Below, in pieces: positions 8,088-14,581 of a stretch of 14,581 nt of DNA (positions are counted from its first letter, which is position 1; the number at the start of each line of letters is the position of its first letter). This DNA is from Caldifarciminota bacterium (GTDB lineage: Bacteria > Hydrothermota > 32-111 > QNBC01). Made by a program: the position numbers and the translations under genes. Below the pieces are notes generated by a model. The model was not told where the DNA came from and did no database searches. It was given only the letters and a program-made list of their open reading frames with translations. The stretch spans positions 1 through 14,581 of the forward strand of contig JAGLYS010000329.1 of the NCBI GenBank assembly GCA_023132105.1, given 5' to 3'.

Positions 8088-11000
8088 TTAAATATCACAT
8101 AACTCAATTTTTTGCAATAACATATTACTCTTTTTAAGTATATCATATTTATCTGAAATAACACCTAATGTCAAGGGAAATGTATTAACAATCTCAGCCA
8201 AATCGAATAAATCGCTATTTTTAAGATATTTCAATTTAAAATCACTGTAAAATGCAAATATTATTTTTCCATTACCGTAATCGATATTTTTCACCCCCTT
8301 CCTTCCCGCTATAAATTTAATTTTCATTATGTCAACGATATTATTGGCAGCGAGTGGCATCTGTCCATATCTGTCAGCAAGTTCATCTCTTATTTCATCT
8401 ATCTCTTTCAATGTATTAATGTTATTCAATCGCCTGTAAATTGCTGTTCTATATTTCTGATCATCGATATAATTACTCGGGAAATAAGCCTCTACAGGAA
8501 TATTTATCTCCGTATCTATAACATCCTTTATACTTTCCCCTCGTATTTCAGACATAGCTTCTTCAAGTAACTTTATATACATTTCATATCCTATGGCAGC
8601 TATATGACCGTGTTGTTTCTCTCCAAGCAATGTTCCCGCTCCCCTGATTTCTAAATCCCTAAGTGCTAACTTATAACCCGAACCCAGTCTCCAATAAGAT
8701 GCAATAGTATTAATCCTCTTTACCGCATTATCATTTAATCGCTTACTATGAGGGATTACCAGATAACAATAAGCCTGTGTCCCGGATCTTCCTACCCTTC
8801 CTCTCAACTGATGTAATTGTGCTATACCGAACATCTGAGCATTGTTAATGATAATAGTATTAACATTTGGCATATCGATTCCGGATTCGATAATAGCTGT
8901 TGTAACAAGTATATCAATTTTTTTATGAATAAAATCATATATTACATTTTCGAGATCTATCGGTTTCATCTTTCCGTGAGAAGTGGCAATTCTAACATCC
9001 GGCAACAGTTCGCTTAACTTATGAGCAATGGAAAATATTGTTTCGACCCTATTATGAAGAAAAAATACCTGTCCTCCCCTCTCAATTTCCCGTAGTATCA
9101 AATCCTTAAGAAGATTATCATTCCATTTGATAATTTTTGTAATAACCGGCATTCTTCCCAGTGGAGCTGTACGAATTTTTACCATATCTCTAAAACCGGA
9201 AATTGCCATTTGAAGTGTTCTTGGTATTGGTGTAGCTGTCATTTCGATTACATCGACATCACTTTTCATGGATTTGATCTTTTCTTTATTGCTAACCCCG
9301 AATTTGTGCTCCTCATCTATTATAAGTAATCCTAAGTTTTTAAATTTTATCTTTTCACTTAAAAGTTTATGCGTTCCAATAATTATATCTATCCTTCCAT
9401 CCTTGATTCTTTCGATAATCTCTTTCTGTTTCTTTCTTTGAACAAGTCTTGAAATCATACCTACATTAACGGGGAAATCATTCATCCGTATCGAAAATTG
9501 ATTGAAGTGTTGTTCTGCGAGAATTGTAGTCGGAACAAGAACAGCAACCTGTCTCCCACTCATTACAGCTTTGAGTGAAGCCCTGATTGCCACCTCGGTT
9601 TTTCCATATCCGATTTCTCCAATAACAACGGCATCCATAACATTCTTACCGTACATTTTTTCTTTTATATATGTGATTGCATTTAGTTGATCGTCGGTCT
9701 CCTCATATTCGAATGAACTTGCAAGTATTCTCTCCTCATCAGTATCTTGAATATAAGGCAATCTGCTTTTAACCTCCCTCTCGGCATATAACTTAATTAT
9801 CCTTTCCGATAATTCCTTGAGTGCTTTCTTTACTTTCCTTTTTCTCTCCTCCCATATTTCCTTGCCTATTATAGAAAGAGACGGAGGTAGATCTTTGTTG
9901 GAAACATATTGAGAAATAAGATTCAATCGTTCTACGGGAACATATACCTTATCATCGCCTTGATAGTATATTATAAAACATTCTGTGTTTTTTTCATTTA
10001 TATCTATTTTTCCAAGACCTCCATATTTCCCTATACCGTAATCCCTGTGAACAACATATTCCCCTACATCCATTGAGTAAATATCATCAATGGGAATTGC
10101 ATCCTCCTCATATTTAACATCCCTTCTTCTATAGCGTCTTGCAAAAATTTCCCTGTCCGAAAATATGGCTATTTTACCCTCAGGGTATATGAATCCTTCA
10201 TTTAATTTTCCTAAAACAATATTTATATGCGGGGAATTTATTAAAAGTTCTTCCAGTCGGTTCTTCTCCATATCTGTTTCGGCAAATAATATCACATTAT
10301 GATCCTTATATATATCGATTTTTTCCTTAAACATCCTCCAGTTGCCGTAAAATGGAGATGTCGATACGGTTTCCAAACTATTCCCCTCTATACCGATATC
10401 TAATATGTTAAACCTTTTTCTATATTTTTCATCAATATATTCATCTCTCTGAACTATATGAGTCCCCTCTTCGAATATATCCATCAATTTATCACTACCT
10501 TTGTTCTCCTCTTTGATTATCGGGTATATGGTATATGCTTTAATACCCCTGACACCTCTCTGTGTAATAATATCAAATTCCTTTATGCTTTCGATTTTAT
10601 CATCGAATATATCCAACCTTACCGGTTTAACATCGGATATGGAATATATATCGATAATATCCCCTCTGAAAGAAACATCTCCTATGGATCTAACTATCGA
10701 TACATGCTCATAGCCTGCGTCAATAACCTTTTCCCGAAAATTTTCATAATCGATTTTATCGTCGATATTTAGATGAATAATATTATCTATAACTGTATCT
10801 TTCGCTTTTATTTTCACATCGAGCAGATTGCTATCAATAATAATTATTGCATTTCGAATAAAATTTTCGTTATATAAAGCATTTACACGTTCCCACATTT
10901 GTTCAGGAGAAAGCTCTTCCCCCTCATAGTAAAGACTGAAAGCATTTGTGTCGGGGAAATATGTCCGAATACCTGTCTTAACATTTTCACAATTAAGCAT

Positions 11001-11177
11001 ACCTTTTTCAATAACAATAAATGAACCTTGAATCTCATCTCTTAGCAAACCTATAAGGAGATGATAAAAACTTCCTTCCACACCGCTAATTTTAACATCA
11101 CTATTTTGAAATTCAGAGATGATTTTCTTTATATCGGATAGGGATTTGAAATATTTGATTATATTATTTTGATTCAT
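8088..11177 (-). CDS. mfd: Transcription-repair coupling factor Mfd
   Basis: Mfd is a DNA translocase that removes RNA polymerase stalled at lesions and recruits UvrA. The 1029 residues are somewhat short (E. coli has 1148). Order: UvrB-homology module (about 1-225), variable middle domain, RNA-polymerase-interacting CarD-like domain from about 368 (GEYVVHRDYGIGKYGG), RecG-like helicase with Walker A GEIGYGKTE (520-528, E instead of the usual D), DEEH box (621-624), TATPIPRTL (647-655), QLRGRVGRSG (790-799), and the TRCF C-terminal domain (about 885-990). R171, R187 and F191 have the same spacing as the UvrA-contact residues I recall for E. coli Mfd (R165, R181, F185). The start overlaps the uvrA stop as ATGA with no Shine-Dalgarno, so translation is coupled. 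Confidence 0.97.
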   Translation of the reverse strand: MNQNNIIKYFKSLSDIKKIISEFQNSDVKISGVEGSFYHLLIGLLRDEIQGSFIVIEKGMLNCENVKTGIRTYFPDTNAFSLYYEGEELSPEQMWERVNALYNENFIRNAIIIIDSNLLDVKIKAKDTVIDNIIHLNIDDKIDYENFREKVIDAGYEHVSIVRSIGDVSFRGDIIDIYSISDVKPVRLDIFDDKIESIKEFDIITQRGVRGIKAYTIYPIIKEENKGSDKLMDIFEEGTHIVQRDEYIDEKYRKRFNILDIGIEGNSLETVSTSPFYGNWRMFKEKIDIYKDHNVILFAETDMEKNRLEELLINSPHINIVLGKLNEGFIYPEGKIAIFSDREIFARRYRRRDVKYEEDAIPIDDIYSMDVGEYVVHRDYGIGKYGGLGKIDINEKNTECFIIYYQGDDKVYVPVERLNLISQYVSNKDLPPSLSIIGKEIWEERKRKVKKALKELSERIIKLYAEREVKSRLPYIQDTDEERILASSFEYEETDDQLNAITYIKEKMYGKNVMDAVVIGEIGYGKTEVAIRASLKAVMSGRQVAVLVPTTILAEQHFNQFSIRMNDFPVNVGMISRLVQRKKQKEIIERIKDGRIDIIIGTHKLLSEKIKFKNLGLLIIDEEHKFGVSNKEKIKSMKSDVDVIEMTATPIPRTLQMAISGFRDMVKIRTAPLGRMPVITKIIKWNDNLLKDLILREIERGGQVFFLHNRVETIFSIAHKLSELLPDVRIATSHGKMKPIDLENVIYDFIHKKIDILVTTAIIESGIDMPNVNTIIINNAQMFGIAQLHQLRGRVGRSGTQAYCYLVIPHSKRLNDNAVKRINTIASYWRLGSGYKLALRDLEIRGAGTLLGEKQHGHIAAIGYEMYIKLLEEAMSEIRGESIKDVIDTEINIPVEAYFPSNYIDDQKYRTAIYRRLNNINTLKEIDEIRDELADRYGQMPLAANNIVDIMKIKFIAGRKGVKNIDYGNGKIIFAFYSDFKLKYLKNSDLFDLAEIVNTFPLTLGVISDKYDILKKSNMLLQKIELCDI

Positions 11178-13927
11178 AACACTGATTTTAAGTATTGACC
11201 TGTAAATGATTTCTTTGTCTTTACAATCTCCTCAGGTGTCCCTTTTGCCACTATATATCCACCCTCTTTACCTCCATACGGACCAAGGTCAATGACATAA
11301 TCAGCAGATTTAATCACATCAAGATTATGTTCGATAACAACAACCGTATTTCCTTTATCTACAAGACGGTCCAGAACGGAAAGAAGCATATTTATATCCT
11401 CAAAATGAAGTCCCGTCGTCGGTTCATCAAGGAGATAGAGTGTATTACCTGTCGCAACCTTGGACAGCTCTTTAGCAAGTTTAATTCTCTGTGCTTCTCC
11501 ACCAGAAAGTGTCGGAGCCGGTTGCCCTAATTTAATATATCCTAACCCTACATCAACGAGTAATTGTAATTTTTTATTTATACGCGGTATATCCTCGAAA
11601 AACTTCTGAGCTTCTTTTACCGTCATATCAAGAACATTATATATATTTTTTTCTTTATATTTTACTTCAAGTGTATCTTTGTTATACCTTTTCCCTTTGC
11701 ATACATCACATATCACATATATGTCAGGGAGAAAATGCATCTCCTTCTTTATCAATCCTTCACCCGTACAAGCTTCGCATCTCCCTCCTTTAACATTAAA
11801 GCTAAATCGCGACAATGAATATCCTCTTATCTTTGCCTCTTTTGTAGATGCAAACAGTTCCCTTATTGGTGTAAATCCTCCGGTATATGTTATAGGATTC
11901 GAACGACTTGTTCTCCCTATCGGATTTTGATCTATGGATATCACTTTGTCTATATATTTTGCCCCTCTTATTTCATTATGTTTTCCCACAACTGTCCTGG
12001 AGAAATAAAAGTATCTTTTAAGAGCATTGAATAATATATCGAATATCAAAGAACTCTTACCCGAACCTGAAACACCTGTTATACATATTAGAGTTCCCAA
12101 TGGGAAAGAAACATCTATATTTTTAAGATTATTTTCATTTGCTCCGATAATTGTGAGCTGTTTATTGATTCCATTACGCCTTTTTTTTGGCTTTTTGATT
12201 TTTCTTTTTCCTGAAAGATATTCACCTGTTAATGACTTCTTTGAATTGATAAGATCCTCTACCGTTCCCTGCCCGACAACTTCCCCTCCGAAGTGTCCTG
12301 CTCCGGGACCTAAATCTAAAATATGATCTGCTGTTCTTATCGTCTCCTTATCATGTTCTACAACTATTACGGTATTTCCAAGATCTCTCAGGTGCAATAA
12401 TGTATTCAAAAGCATTTTATTATCCCTTTGATGAAGTCCGATACTTGGCTCATCAAGGATATATAAAACCCCCGTTAAACCCGAACCTATCTGTGTCGCA
12501 AGTCTCACCCTTTGCTCTTCCCCTCCGGATAGCGAATCGGTTCTTCTCGAGAGTGTTAAATAGGAAAGACCGACATTATTGAGAAATGATAATCGCTTGA
12601 TTATTTCATTTAGAATCTGTTTCGAAATTGCTTTTTCCTTATCCGTAAGCTTGATTTTATTCTTGAAAAAAGCAAGCGATTCGTTTATTGGTATTTCACT
12701 TATATCGGCAACACTCAGTTTGTTCACGGTTATTGCAAGACTTTCACATTTAAGTCTTTTACCATTGCAAGCAGAACACGGTTTAATAACCATATATTTT
12801 TCAATCTCATATCTAAGCCAATCGGAATCTATCGTATTGTATTTTCTAACTAAATAATCAGCCACTCCAACATATATATTATCCCCATATAGAACGGCAT
12901 TTTTAAAATCATCCGGTAATTTTTTGAATTGGGTATTGATATTAACTTCATATCTTTTAGCGAGTCTCCTCAGCGTAAGCATATTTTTATTTGAATTGGC
13001 AAATGGTATTATTGCCCCTTCGGGAATACTCCTATCCATATCAACCACAAGATCTATATCAAGTACCATCTCAGTTCCCAAACCGTTGCATGTAGGGCAA
13101 GCACCGTAAGGACTATTGAATGAAAATGTTTTTGGAGTAATTTCACCCAAATTGATATTACAGTACGGACAAGCAAAATGTTCACTGAAAAATTCATCCC
13201 TCTTATCCTGAGGTGTATATATGATAACAGTCCCACCACTTTCATTTAATGCTATATTAAGAGAATCCGATAATCTTCTCTTTATTGAATCTTTCATAAT
13301 CAGTCTATCAATAATTATCTCAATGTTATGATGCTTTTTAGGATCGATTTCTATTCTATTATCCAATGAATATATTATATCATCAACCCTTGTCCTGACA
13401 TATCCTTTACTCTGTAGCTTTTTCAAGAATGCTTTAAATTCCCCCTTTTTATCTTTTACAACAGGAGCAAGAATCATTATTCTTGTTCCCTCCGGAATCG
13501 TCATTATAGATTCCAATATCTCGTCGTGAGATTGAGCGGTTATATTTCTACCGCATTTTGGGCAGTGGGGAATACCTATATGTGTAAAAAGAAGTCTCAA
13601 GTAATCATGAATTTCTGTAATGGTTCCCACTGTCGAGCGTGGGTTTCGAGATATTGTTCGTTGTTGTATCGCGATTGCAGGACTTAATCCTTCGATATAA
13701 TCAACATCAGGTTTTTCCATCATACCTAAAAATTGACGAGCATATGCTGAAAGTGATTCGATGTATCTTCTTTGCCCCTCTGCATATATTGTATCGAACG
13801 CGAGTGAACTCTTACCCGAACCTGAAACACCTGTTATAACAACCAATTTACCCCTTGGGATTGTTACATCTATATTCTTTAAATTATGCACTCTAATTCC
13901 CCTTAATGCTATAAATTTCTTCTCCAT
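11174..13927 (-). CDS. uvrA: Excinuclease ABC subunit A (UvrA)
   Basis: UvrA dimers scan DNA for bulky damage and load UvrB in nucleotide excision repair. The 917 residues are near the family's ~940 and contain two ABC ATPase halves. Half 1: Walker A GVSGSGKS (33-40), a CPKC pair (C122/C125), zinc pairs C253/C256 with C277/C280, CSAC (384-387), signature LSGGE (466-470), Walker B LDEP (491-494) and EHD (524-526). Half 2: Walker A (618-625), zinc pairs C717/C720 with C740/C743, LSGGE (807-811), LDEP (833-836) and EHN (866-868). AIQQRTISRNPRSTVGT (87-103) is diagnostic. The ATG has only a weak GAAAG upstream and lies about four bases after the predicted transcription start. It is the first gene of the seven-gene operon. 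A 33-base exact repeat joins the two Walker A regions. Confidence 0.98.
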   Translation of the reverse strand: MEKKFIALRGIRVHNLKNIDVTIPRGKLVVITGVSGSGKSSLAFDTIYAEGQRRYIESLSAYARQFLGMMEKPDVDYIEGLSPAIAIQQRTISRNPRSTVGTITEIHDYLRLLFTHIGIPHCPKCGRNITAQSHDEILESIMTIPEGTRIMILAPVVKDKKGEFKAFLKKLQSKGYVRTRVDDIIYSLDNRIEIDPKKHHNIEIIIDRLIMKDSIKRRLSDSLNIALNESGGTVIIYTPQDKRDEFFSEHFACPYCNINLGEITPKTFSFNSPYGACPTCNGLGTEMVLDIDLVVDMDRSIPEGAIIPFANSNKNMLTLRRLAKRYEVNINTQFKKLPDDFKNAVLYGDNIYVGVADYLVRKYNTIDSDWLRYEIEKYMVIKPCSACNGKRLKCESLAITVNKLSVADISEIPINESLAFFKNKIKLTDKEKAISKQILNEIIKRLSFLNNVGLSYLTLSRRTDSLSGGEEQRVRLATQIGSGLTGVLYILDEPSIGLHQRDNKMLLNTLLHLRDLGNTVIVVEHDKETIRTADHILDLGPGAGHFGGEVVGQGTVEDLINSKKSLTGEYLSGKRKIKKPKKRRNGINKQLTIIGANENNLKNIDVSFPLGTLICITGVSGSGKSSLIFDILFNALKRYFYFSRTVVGKHNEIRGAKYIDKVISIDQNPIGRTSRSNPITYTGGFTPIRELFASTKEAKIRGYSLSRFSFNVKGGRCEACTGEGLIKKEMHFLPDIYVICDVCKGKRYNKDTLEVKYKEKNIYNVLDMTVKEAQKFFEDIPRINKKLQLLVDVGLGYIKLGQPAPTLSGGEAQRIKLAKELSKVATGNTLYLLDEPTTGLHFEDINMLLSVLDRLVDKGNTVVVIEHNLDVIKSADYVIDLGPYGGKEGGYIVAKGTPEEIVKTKKSFTGQYLKSVL
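12051..12083 (-). repeat. 33-base direct repeat in uvrA, second Walker A copy
   Basis: Bases 12051-12083 are identical to 13806-13838. On the coding strand they cover the codons for ITGVSGSGKS in the second ATPase half (residues 616-625) plus flanking bases. The ten full codons agree at every third position, including three serine codons written TCA, TCG and AGT. The bases directly outside the repeat differ. Confidence 0.9.
13806..13838 (-). repeat. 33-base direct repeat in uvrA, first Walker A copy
   Basis: This is the partner of 12051-12083, covering residues 31-40 of UvrA (ITGVSGSGKS) plus flanking bases. The copies are 1755 bases (585 codons) apart and in the same frame, so recombination between them would delete in frame and leave a single hybrid ATPase half. 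Confidence 0.9.
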
Positions 13928-13937
13928 AATCTTTCAA

Positions 13938-13964
13938 TTTATAAGAATTTAGAGCAAATGTCAA
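13938..13964 (-). promoter_or_regulatory. Sigma70-type promoter of the uvrA-mfd-parvulin-pdxA operon
   Basis: Reading the minus strand, a perfect TTGACA (13964-13959) is followed 15 bases later by TATAAA (13943-13938, 5 of 6). An overlapping TAAATT would give a 17-base spacer. With TATAAA, transcription would start near 13931, leaving a leader of about four bases before the uvrA ATG, which matches the weak ribosome binding site. I see no LexA-type operator. Confidence 0.6.
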
Positions 13965-14033
13965 GAGAATACACTGTTTTTCCTTCCCTTGTATTACTTC
14001 CTCGCCCTTTTATTCATAATTCCCCTTTTCTCT

Positions 14034-14080
14034 GTCATTCCTGCATTCCCCCTTTGTCATTGCTGTGAAAACAGCGAATC
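14034..14080. repeat. GTCATT hairpin repeat, one partial and one complete copy
   Basis: A partial copy (GTCATTCCTGC, then pyrimidines) begins at 14034. A complete copy at 14056-14080 reads GTCATT then a stem-loop with arms GCTGT (14062-14066) and ACAGC (14071-14075) around a GAAA loop, then GAATC. It is related to the copy at 14525-14548 and resembles the widespread intergenic repeat family that often begins GTCATTCCTGCGAAAGC in other bacteria. Confidence 0.75.
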
Positions 14081-14158
14081 TTCTCCTTTTTGTCATCGTA
14101 TCCAAAAAATGCGTCATATCCTGTCTCTATTTCATGACTATTACTATAAACCATCATT

Positions 14159-14233
14159 GTCATTGCGAGGAGTGAAACGACGAAGCAATCTTTATTTACT
14201 CTTATGAGATTGCTTCACTTCGTTCGCAATGAC
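14159..14233. repeat. 75-base imperfect inverted repeat (MITE- or REP-like)
   Basis: The left arm, 14159-14191, starts GTCATTGCGAGGAG and ends GAAGCAATCT. The right arm, 14207-14233, starts AGATTGCTTC and ends CGCAATGAC. The outer ten and inner ten bases of the arms are exactly complementary. The middles differ in sequence and length (13 versus 7 bases), and a 15-base loop separates the arms. It resembles the CATTGCGAGGAGCGAAGCGA-type repeat found between genes in many bacteria. No transposase is present, so any mobility would need enzymes supplied from elsewhere. Confidence 0.85.
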
Positions 14234-14245
14234 ATGATTTTTTTT
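14159..14245 (+). terminator. Possible rho-independent terminator formed by the inverted repeat
   Basis: The hairpin formed by 14159-14233 is followed after four bases by a run of eight T (14238-14245), the layout of an intrinsic terminator for rightward transcription. No rightward gene lies upstream in this gap, so it may only block stray transcripts running away from the uvrA promoter region. Confidence 0.35.
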
Positions 14246-14271
14246 GTAAATCGTAAATCGAAATTTGTAGT

Positions 14272-14291
14272 GGCAGACCCCTGTGTCTGCC
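14272..14291. repeat. GGCAGAC/GTCTGCC hairpin repeat
   Basis: A perfect 7-base-pair inverted repeat, GGCAGAC (14272-14278) and GTCTGCC (14285-14291), surrounds the loop CCCTGT. It is preceded by GTAGT and resembles a GTAGGGGCAGACC-type intergenic repeat that I recall from candidate-phylum and other genomes. GTAAATC occurs twice just before it (14246-14252 and 14253-14259, the second as a one-base-changed unit). Confidence 0.7.
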
Positions 14292-14296
14292 CTTTC

Positions 14297-14502
14297 CTTT
14301 CGTGCAATTAGTCTCAATTAGTGAAATATAAGTTTAAAATTTATCCCCTCTCTTCTCCTTGGTTATTTCTTTCGTGTAATTAAAGCAATAATTATTTCCC
14401 CTCCTCTTGGTGTAATTCGTGTTTAATTTTCTCTTTCTCCTCTCGGCTGATGTCTGATGTCTGAAGTCTGATGTCTATTCCCAGTTATTTGTGAATTCGT
14501 GG
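14297..14502 (+). repeat. Degenerate TTCGTGTAATT-type motif, four copies
   Basis: CTTTCGTGCAATTA (14297-14310) and CTTTCGTGTAATTA (14369-14382) differ at one base. Related forms are CTTGGTGTAATTCGTG (14406-14421) and TTTGTGAATTCGTGG (14488-14502). Between them lie similar pyrimidine blocks such as CCCCTCTCTTCTCCTTGG and CCCCTCCTCTTGG, so the unit may be motif plus CT-rich block. Function is unknown. Confidence 0.55.
14447..14476. repeat. Heptamer tandem array, CTGATGT x4
   Basis: Four consecutive 7-base units: CTGATGT, CTGATGT, CTGAAGT, CTGATGT, then CT. Only one base departs from the unit. It lies in non-coding sequence next to pyrimidine-rich tracts. Confidence 0.9.
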
Positions 14503-14524
14503 TGGATCTCCCTCTCCTCCCTCT

Positions 14525-14550
14525 GTCGTTCCTGTGAAAACAGGAATCTC
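14525..14550. repeat. GTCGTT hairpin repeat, second complete copy
   Basis: GTCGTT is followed by a stem-loop with arms CCTGT (14531-14535) and ACAGG (14540-14544) around GAAA, extended by TT/AA to seven base pairs, then TCTC. Compared with 14056-14080 the outer pair of the core stem has switched from G-C to C-G, so pairing is kept while sequence changed. Confidence 0.75.
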
Positions 14551-14552
14551 CT

Positions 14553-14581
14553 CCCTATTCACTATTCCCTATTCCCTATTC
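14553..14581. repeat. Heptamer tandem array, CCCTATT x4, running off the window
   Basis: Four 7-base units, CCCTATT, CACTATT, CCCTATT, CCCTATT, followed by C at the last base of the window. The array may continue beyond the edge, so its true length is unknown. Confidence 0.85.

Larger units (their letters stand above)
13978..14581. other. Gene-free intergenic region made of mixed short repeats
   Basis: About 600 bases without a credible gene. The plus strand is rich in pyrimidine runs (for example ATCTCCCTCTCCTCCCTCTG near 14506-14525). Embedded are GTCATTCC-type hairpins, an imperfect 75-base inverted repeat, a GGCAGAC hairpin, degenerate TTCGTGTAATT-type motifs and two heptamer tandem arrays, listed separately. 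A 72-codon open frame at 13989-14207 runs through these repeats and is not considered a gene. Confidence 0.85.

Noticed and set aside
12027..12857. Plus-strand open frames opposite uvrA
   Set aside because: They are antisense shadows of the long, fully conserved uvrA frame, with no recognisable motifs or ribosome binding sites.
13989..14207. 72-codon open frame on the plus strand containing SLRGVKRRSNL
   Set aside because: It runs through the repeat cluster; the arginine-rich end is simply the translated left arm of the inverted repeat, a peptide often mis-annotated as a small protein. It has no ribosome binding site or family resemblance.
14159..14233. Insertion sequence
   Set aside because: The element is only 75 bases long and encodes no transposase, and I could not find a convincing target-site duplication.
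14034..14550. CRISPR array
   Set aside because: The repeats are of mixed families and lengths, spacing is irregular, and no cas genes are present.

Overview
This is a 14.6 kb AT-rich chromosomal window with two convergent housekeeping operons and one repeat-filled intergenic region. It most likely comes from an uncultured diderm (outer-membrane) bacterium. SurA-type periplasmic chaperone genes and two lipobox-bearing parvulin-like proteins argue for an outer membrane. The split glycine-decarboxylase P-protein (GcvPA alone) argues against Escherichia coli-like Proteobacteria. The short interspersed repeats at the right end resemble repeats I recall from candidate-phylum genomes of the WOR-3/Stahlbacteria, Cloacimonadota or Omnitrophota kind, but phylum placement is only a guess from sequence reading.

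Layout. Bases 1-126 hold a near-consensus sigma70-type promoter. Bases 127-2961 (+) are gcvT-gcvH-gcvPA of the glycine cleavage system, tightly packed and each with a Shine-Dalgarno-like sequence. The expected partner gcvPB is not here. Bases 2962-3026 are a short convergent gap with at most a weak terminator. Bases 3027-13927 (-) are a seven-gene operon, read right to left: uvrA, mfd, a parvulin-like lipoprotein with two domains, a parvulin-like lipoprotein with one domain, surA, an S4 RNA-binding protein resembling RqcP, and pdxA. Most of its genes overlap or nearly touch. Bases 13928-14581 carry the uvrA promoter, then about 600 bases without a credible gene, filled with short hairpin repeats, an imperfect 75-base inverted repeat and two heptamer tandem arrays.

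How the genes work together. GcvT and GcvH supply the T and H components of glycine cleavage; GcvPA is half of the P component and needs a GcvPB encoded elsewhere. UvrA and Mfd form the damage-recognition and transcription-coupling arm of nucleotide excision repair, and here they are translationally coupled. The three parvulin-family proteins form an envelope protein-folding set in which only one of five domains keeps both signature histidines. The S4 protein is probably a ribosome quality-control or RNA-binding factor. PdxA makes a precursor of pyridoxal phosphate, the cofactor of the GcvP complex.

I see no defence island, transposase, CRISPR array, tRNA, rRNA or wholly novel gene system. 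The points that deserve follow-up are the repeat mosaic, the 33-base exact repeat inside uvrA, the degenerate parvulin series and the missing gcvPB.
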